Part shown: piece after piece, positions 63,184 to 64,000 of the stretch
Layout of the letters: the number at the start of each line of letters is the position of its first letter
How positions within the stretch are numbered: the first letter of the stretch is position 1
Source of the DNA: Gallibacter sp963558965
GTDB taxonomy: Bacteria; Bacillota; Clostridia; Peptostreptococcales; Anaerovoracaceae
NCBI GenBank assembly: GCA_963558965.1
Contig: CAUWIT010000009.1
Location: 10,285 to 74,284, forward strand
Direction of reading: 5' to 3'
DNA: 64,000 bases
Made by a program: the position numbers and the translations under genes
The notes under the pieces: model-generated
The model's database searches: none
Told to the model about the DNA's origin: nothing
What the model saw: the letters and a program-made list of their open reading frames with translations, nothing else

Positions 63184-63845
63184 CCCTTGAAACTATATTG
63201 ATGTTGCGTAAACTTGATGTATCTATTAAAGATATAAAATATTTTCTAAAAGATCCGTCTGCTAAAACTATGACTTCCCTTTTAGATGAAAAAATTAGAA
63301 ACATTGATGAAAAAATCAACCAGCTATTAGATATAAAGAATTCATTAGTTCATAAACATCAAAATATGTCAAAACTTTTAACTCTAAATATTTCCGAAAT
63401 TGAAGTAGTAAACTTACCTGCAAAAAATTTATTGCTTATACCAACTGAAGCTACAGCATCAACCGAATCGGAAATCGAATCCATACTTGATGTTGCAAAG
63501 GAAAACAATCTGCAAAGACTCCACGATGCCAATTATGGCTTCCTTCTTGCAATAGAAGATATTATAAGTGGCAATTTTGAAAACTATAATTACTTATTTA
63601 TGGAATTACCAGAAATTATTAAGGATATAAATATCCATATTAGGCCTGCTGGCCTTTACCTACGTGGATATCATCAAGGTAGTTGGGATGGTCTTGCAGA
63701 TAAGTACATTGAAATAACAAATTTTGCTAATTCTCACGGCTACTCTTTAACTGGATATGCTTATGAAACCTGCATAAATGAAGATGTAATTGAAACTATG
63801 AATGATTATATAACTCAAATCGAAATTTCTGTAAAATCAGAATAG
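63150..63845 (+). pseudogene. MerR-family regulator lacking its DNA-binding helix-turn-helix
   Basis: 231 residues in one frame, starting after an in-frame TAG at 63147-63149. RYYSFSQSTTLETILMLRKLDVSIKDIKYFL matches the middle of MerR regulators, from the G-Y-R-Y-Y position onward, followed by the dimer coiled coil and a GyrI-like ligand-binding domain (LLLIPTEAT..., RPAGLYLRGYHQGSWDGLADKYIEI). The 35-40 residues of the winged helix that should precede it are absent in all frames upstream. Without that part it cannot bind DNA in the normal way. I call it truncated. Confidence 0.7.
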
Positions 63846-63863
63846 TTAAAATTGGGTTATCTA

Positions 63864-63891
63864 TTGACACATTGGATATCAATGATATAAT
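63864..63891 (+). promoter_or_regulatory. Strong promoter just after the MerR fragment
   Basis: Perfect TTGACA (63864-63869), 16-base spacer, perfect TATAAT (63886-63891). No gene starts after it within the window. Confidence 0.6.
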
Positions 63892-63918
63892 CCCATCTTT
63901 GATACTTGTTTATGAAAA

Positions 63919-63959
63919 AAAGCTTGTAATCCATTGATTTTACTTGGATTGCAAGCTTT
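63919..63959 (-). terminator. Terminator, mainly for a minus-strand gene beyond the window
   Basis: AAAGCTTG-T-AATCCA with TGGATT-G-CAAGCTTT (one G-U pair). TTTTTTTCAT follows on the minus strand; the plus-strand tract is weaker (GATTATTT). Confidence 0.8.
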
Positions 63960-64000
63960 GATTATTTGCATCGATATGTGCTATATTTATCTTTTTGTGC

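Noticed and set aside
32..64000. CRISPR array, insertion sequence, prophage or defence island
   Set aside because: I saw no regularly spaced repeats, transposase, integrase or restriction gene; the only tandem repeat is the SH3b-coding one.

Overview
The window reads as chromosomal backbone of a low-GC, anaerobic Gram-positive bacterium of the Clostridia. The signs are AT-rich codons, strong GGAGG ribosome-binding sites, the dnaG-rpoD-trmK-nif3 order, ArgR next to RecN, FtsEX beside a coiled-coil M23 hydrolase, a split transketolase, a ThiT transporter and flavin/iron-sulfur oxidoreductases. I cannot place it below class with confidence. An Eubacterium-like or Anaerovoracaceae/Peptostreptococcales member is a guess. 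I see no CRISPR array, insertion sequence, prophage or tRNA gene, and no gene-free stretch longer than 300 bases.

Layout. 0-8.1 kb (minus strand): a lipoprotein, an aquaporin, an RNA uracil methyltransferase, tgt, queA and ruvCAB. A LexA-like palindrome sits in the divergent ruvC/argR promoter region. 8.2-10.3 kb (plus): argR-recN. 10.4-19.1 kb (minus): a YerC-type repressor, then one long gene run mgtE, nnrD, split transketolase, ftsE-ftsX, M23 hydrolase, recJ. 19.2-25.9 kb (minus): three overlapping genes headed by a 1573-residue multidomain protein (HD, helical repeats, NadD-like nucleotidyltransferase, phosphoribosyltransferase-like end). They are followed by a diverged lactate/malate-dehydrogenase-like protein and an iron-sulfur/flavodoxin-like protein. 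This is the best candidate in the window for an undescribed system. 26.2-27.6 kb: gdhA, with a strikingly biased codon set.

27.7-35.3 kb (minus): addA, gpmI and two FAD-dependent oxidoreductases. 35.4-39.8 kb: a metallophosphoesterase, D-serine ammonia-lyase, a lipid kinase and an M29 aminopeptidase. 39.8-42.6 kb (minus): a glucosaminidase with repeated SH3 domains and a membrane-anchored cohesin-like protein. 42.8-47.6 kb (minus): RNase P RNA and the dnaG-rpoD-trmK-nif3 operon. 47.7-54.7 kb (minus): dgt, dut, an M16 peptidase, a transporter fused to a metallo-beta-lactamase-fold domain, RarD, an acidic orphan and murI.

54.9-58.6 kb (plus): pepF, NAD kinase and an RluA-type pseudouridine synthase. 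58.7-61.0 kb (minus): a macro-domain hydrolase, an NAD diphosphatase and a DUF975 membrane protein. 61.1-62.6 kb (plus): thiN, a TPP riboswitch lying between two genes, then thiT. 62.6-63.9 kb: a GNAT acetyltransferase and a MerR-type regulator that has lost its DNA-binding half. The two face each other across what looks like a deletion scar.

Themes that tie the window together are recombination and repair (ruvCAB, recN, recJ, addA), cell-wall remodelling (FtsEX-M23, glucosaminidase, murI), NAD(P) chemistry (nadK, nnrD, nudC, macro domain, the giant NadD-like fusion) and amino-acid nitrogen use (gdhA, dsdA, pepF, M29, each read from sequence family). CodY-box-like sites are seen at gdhA and pepF.
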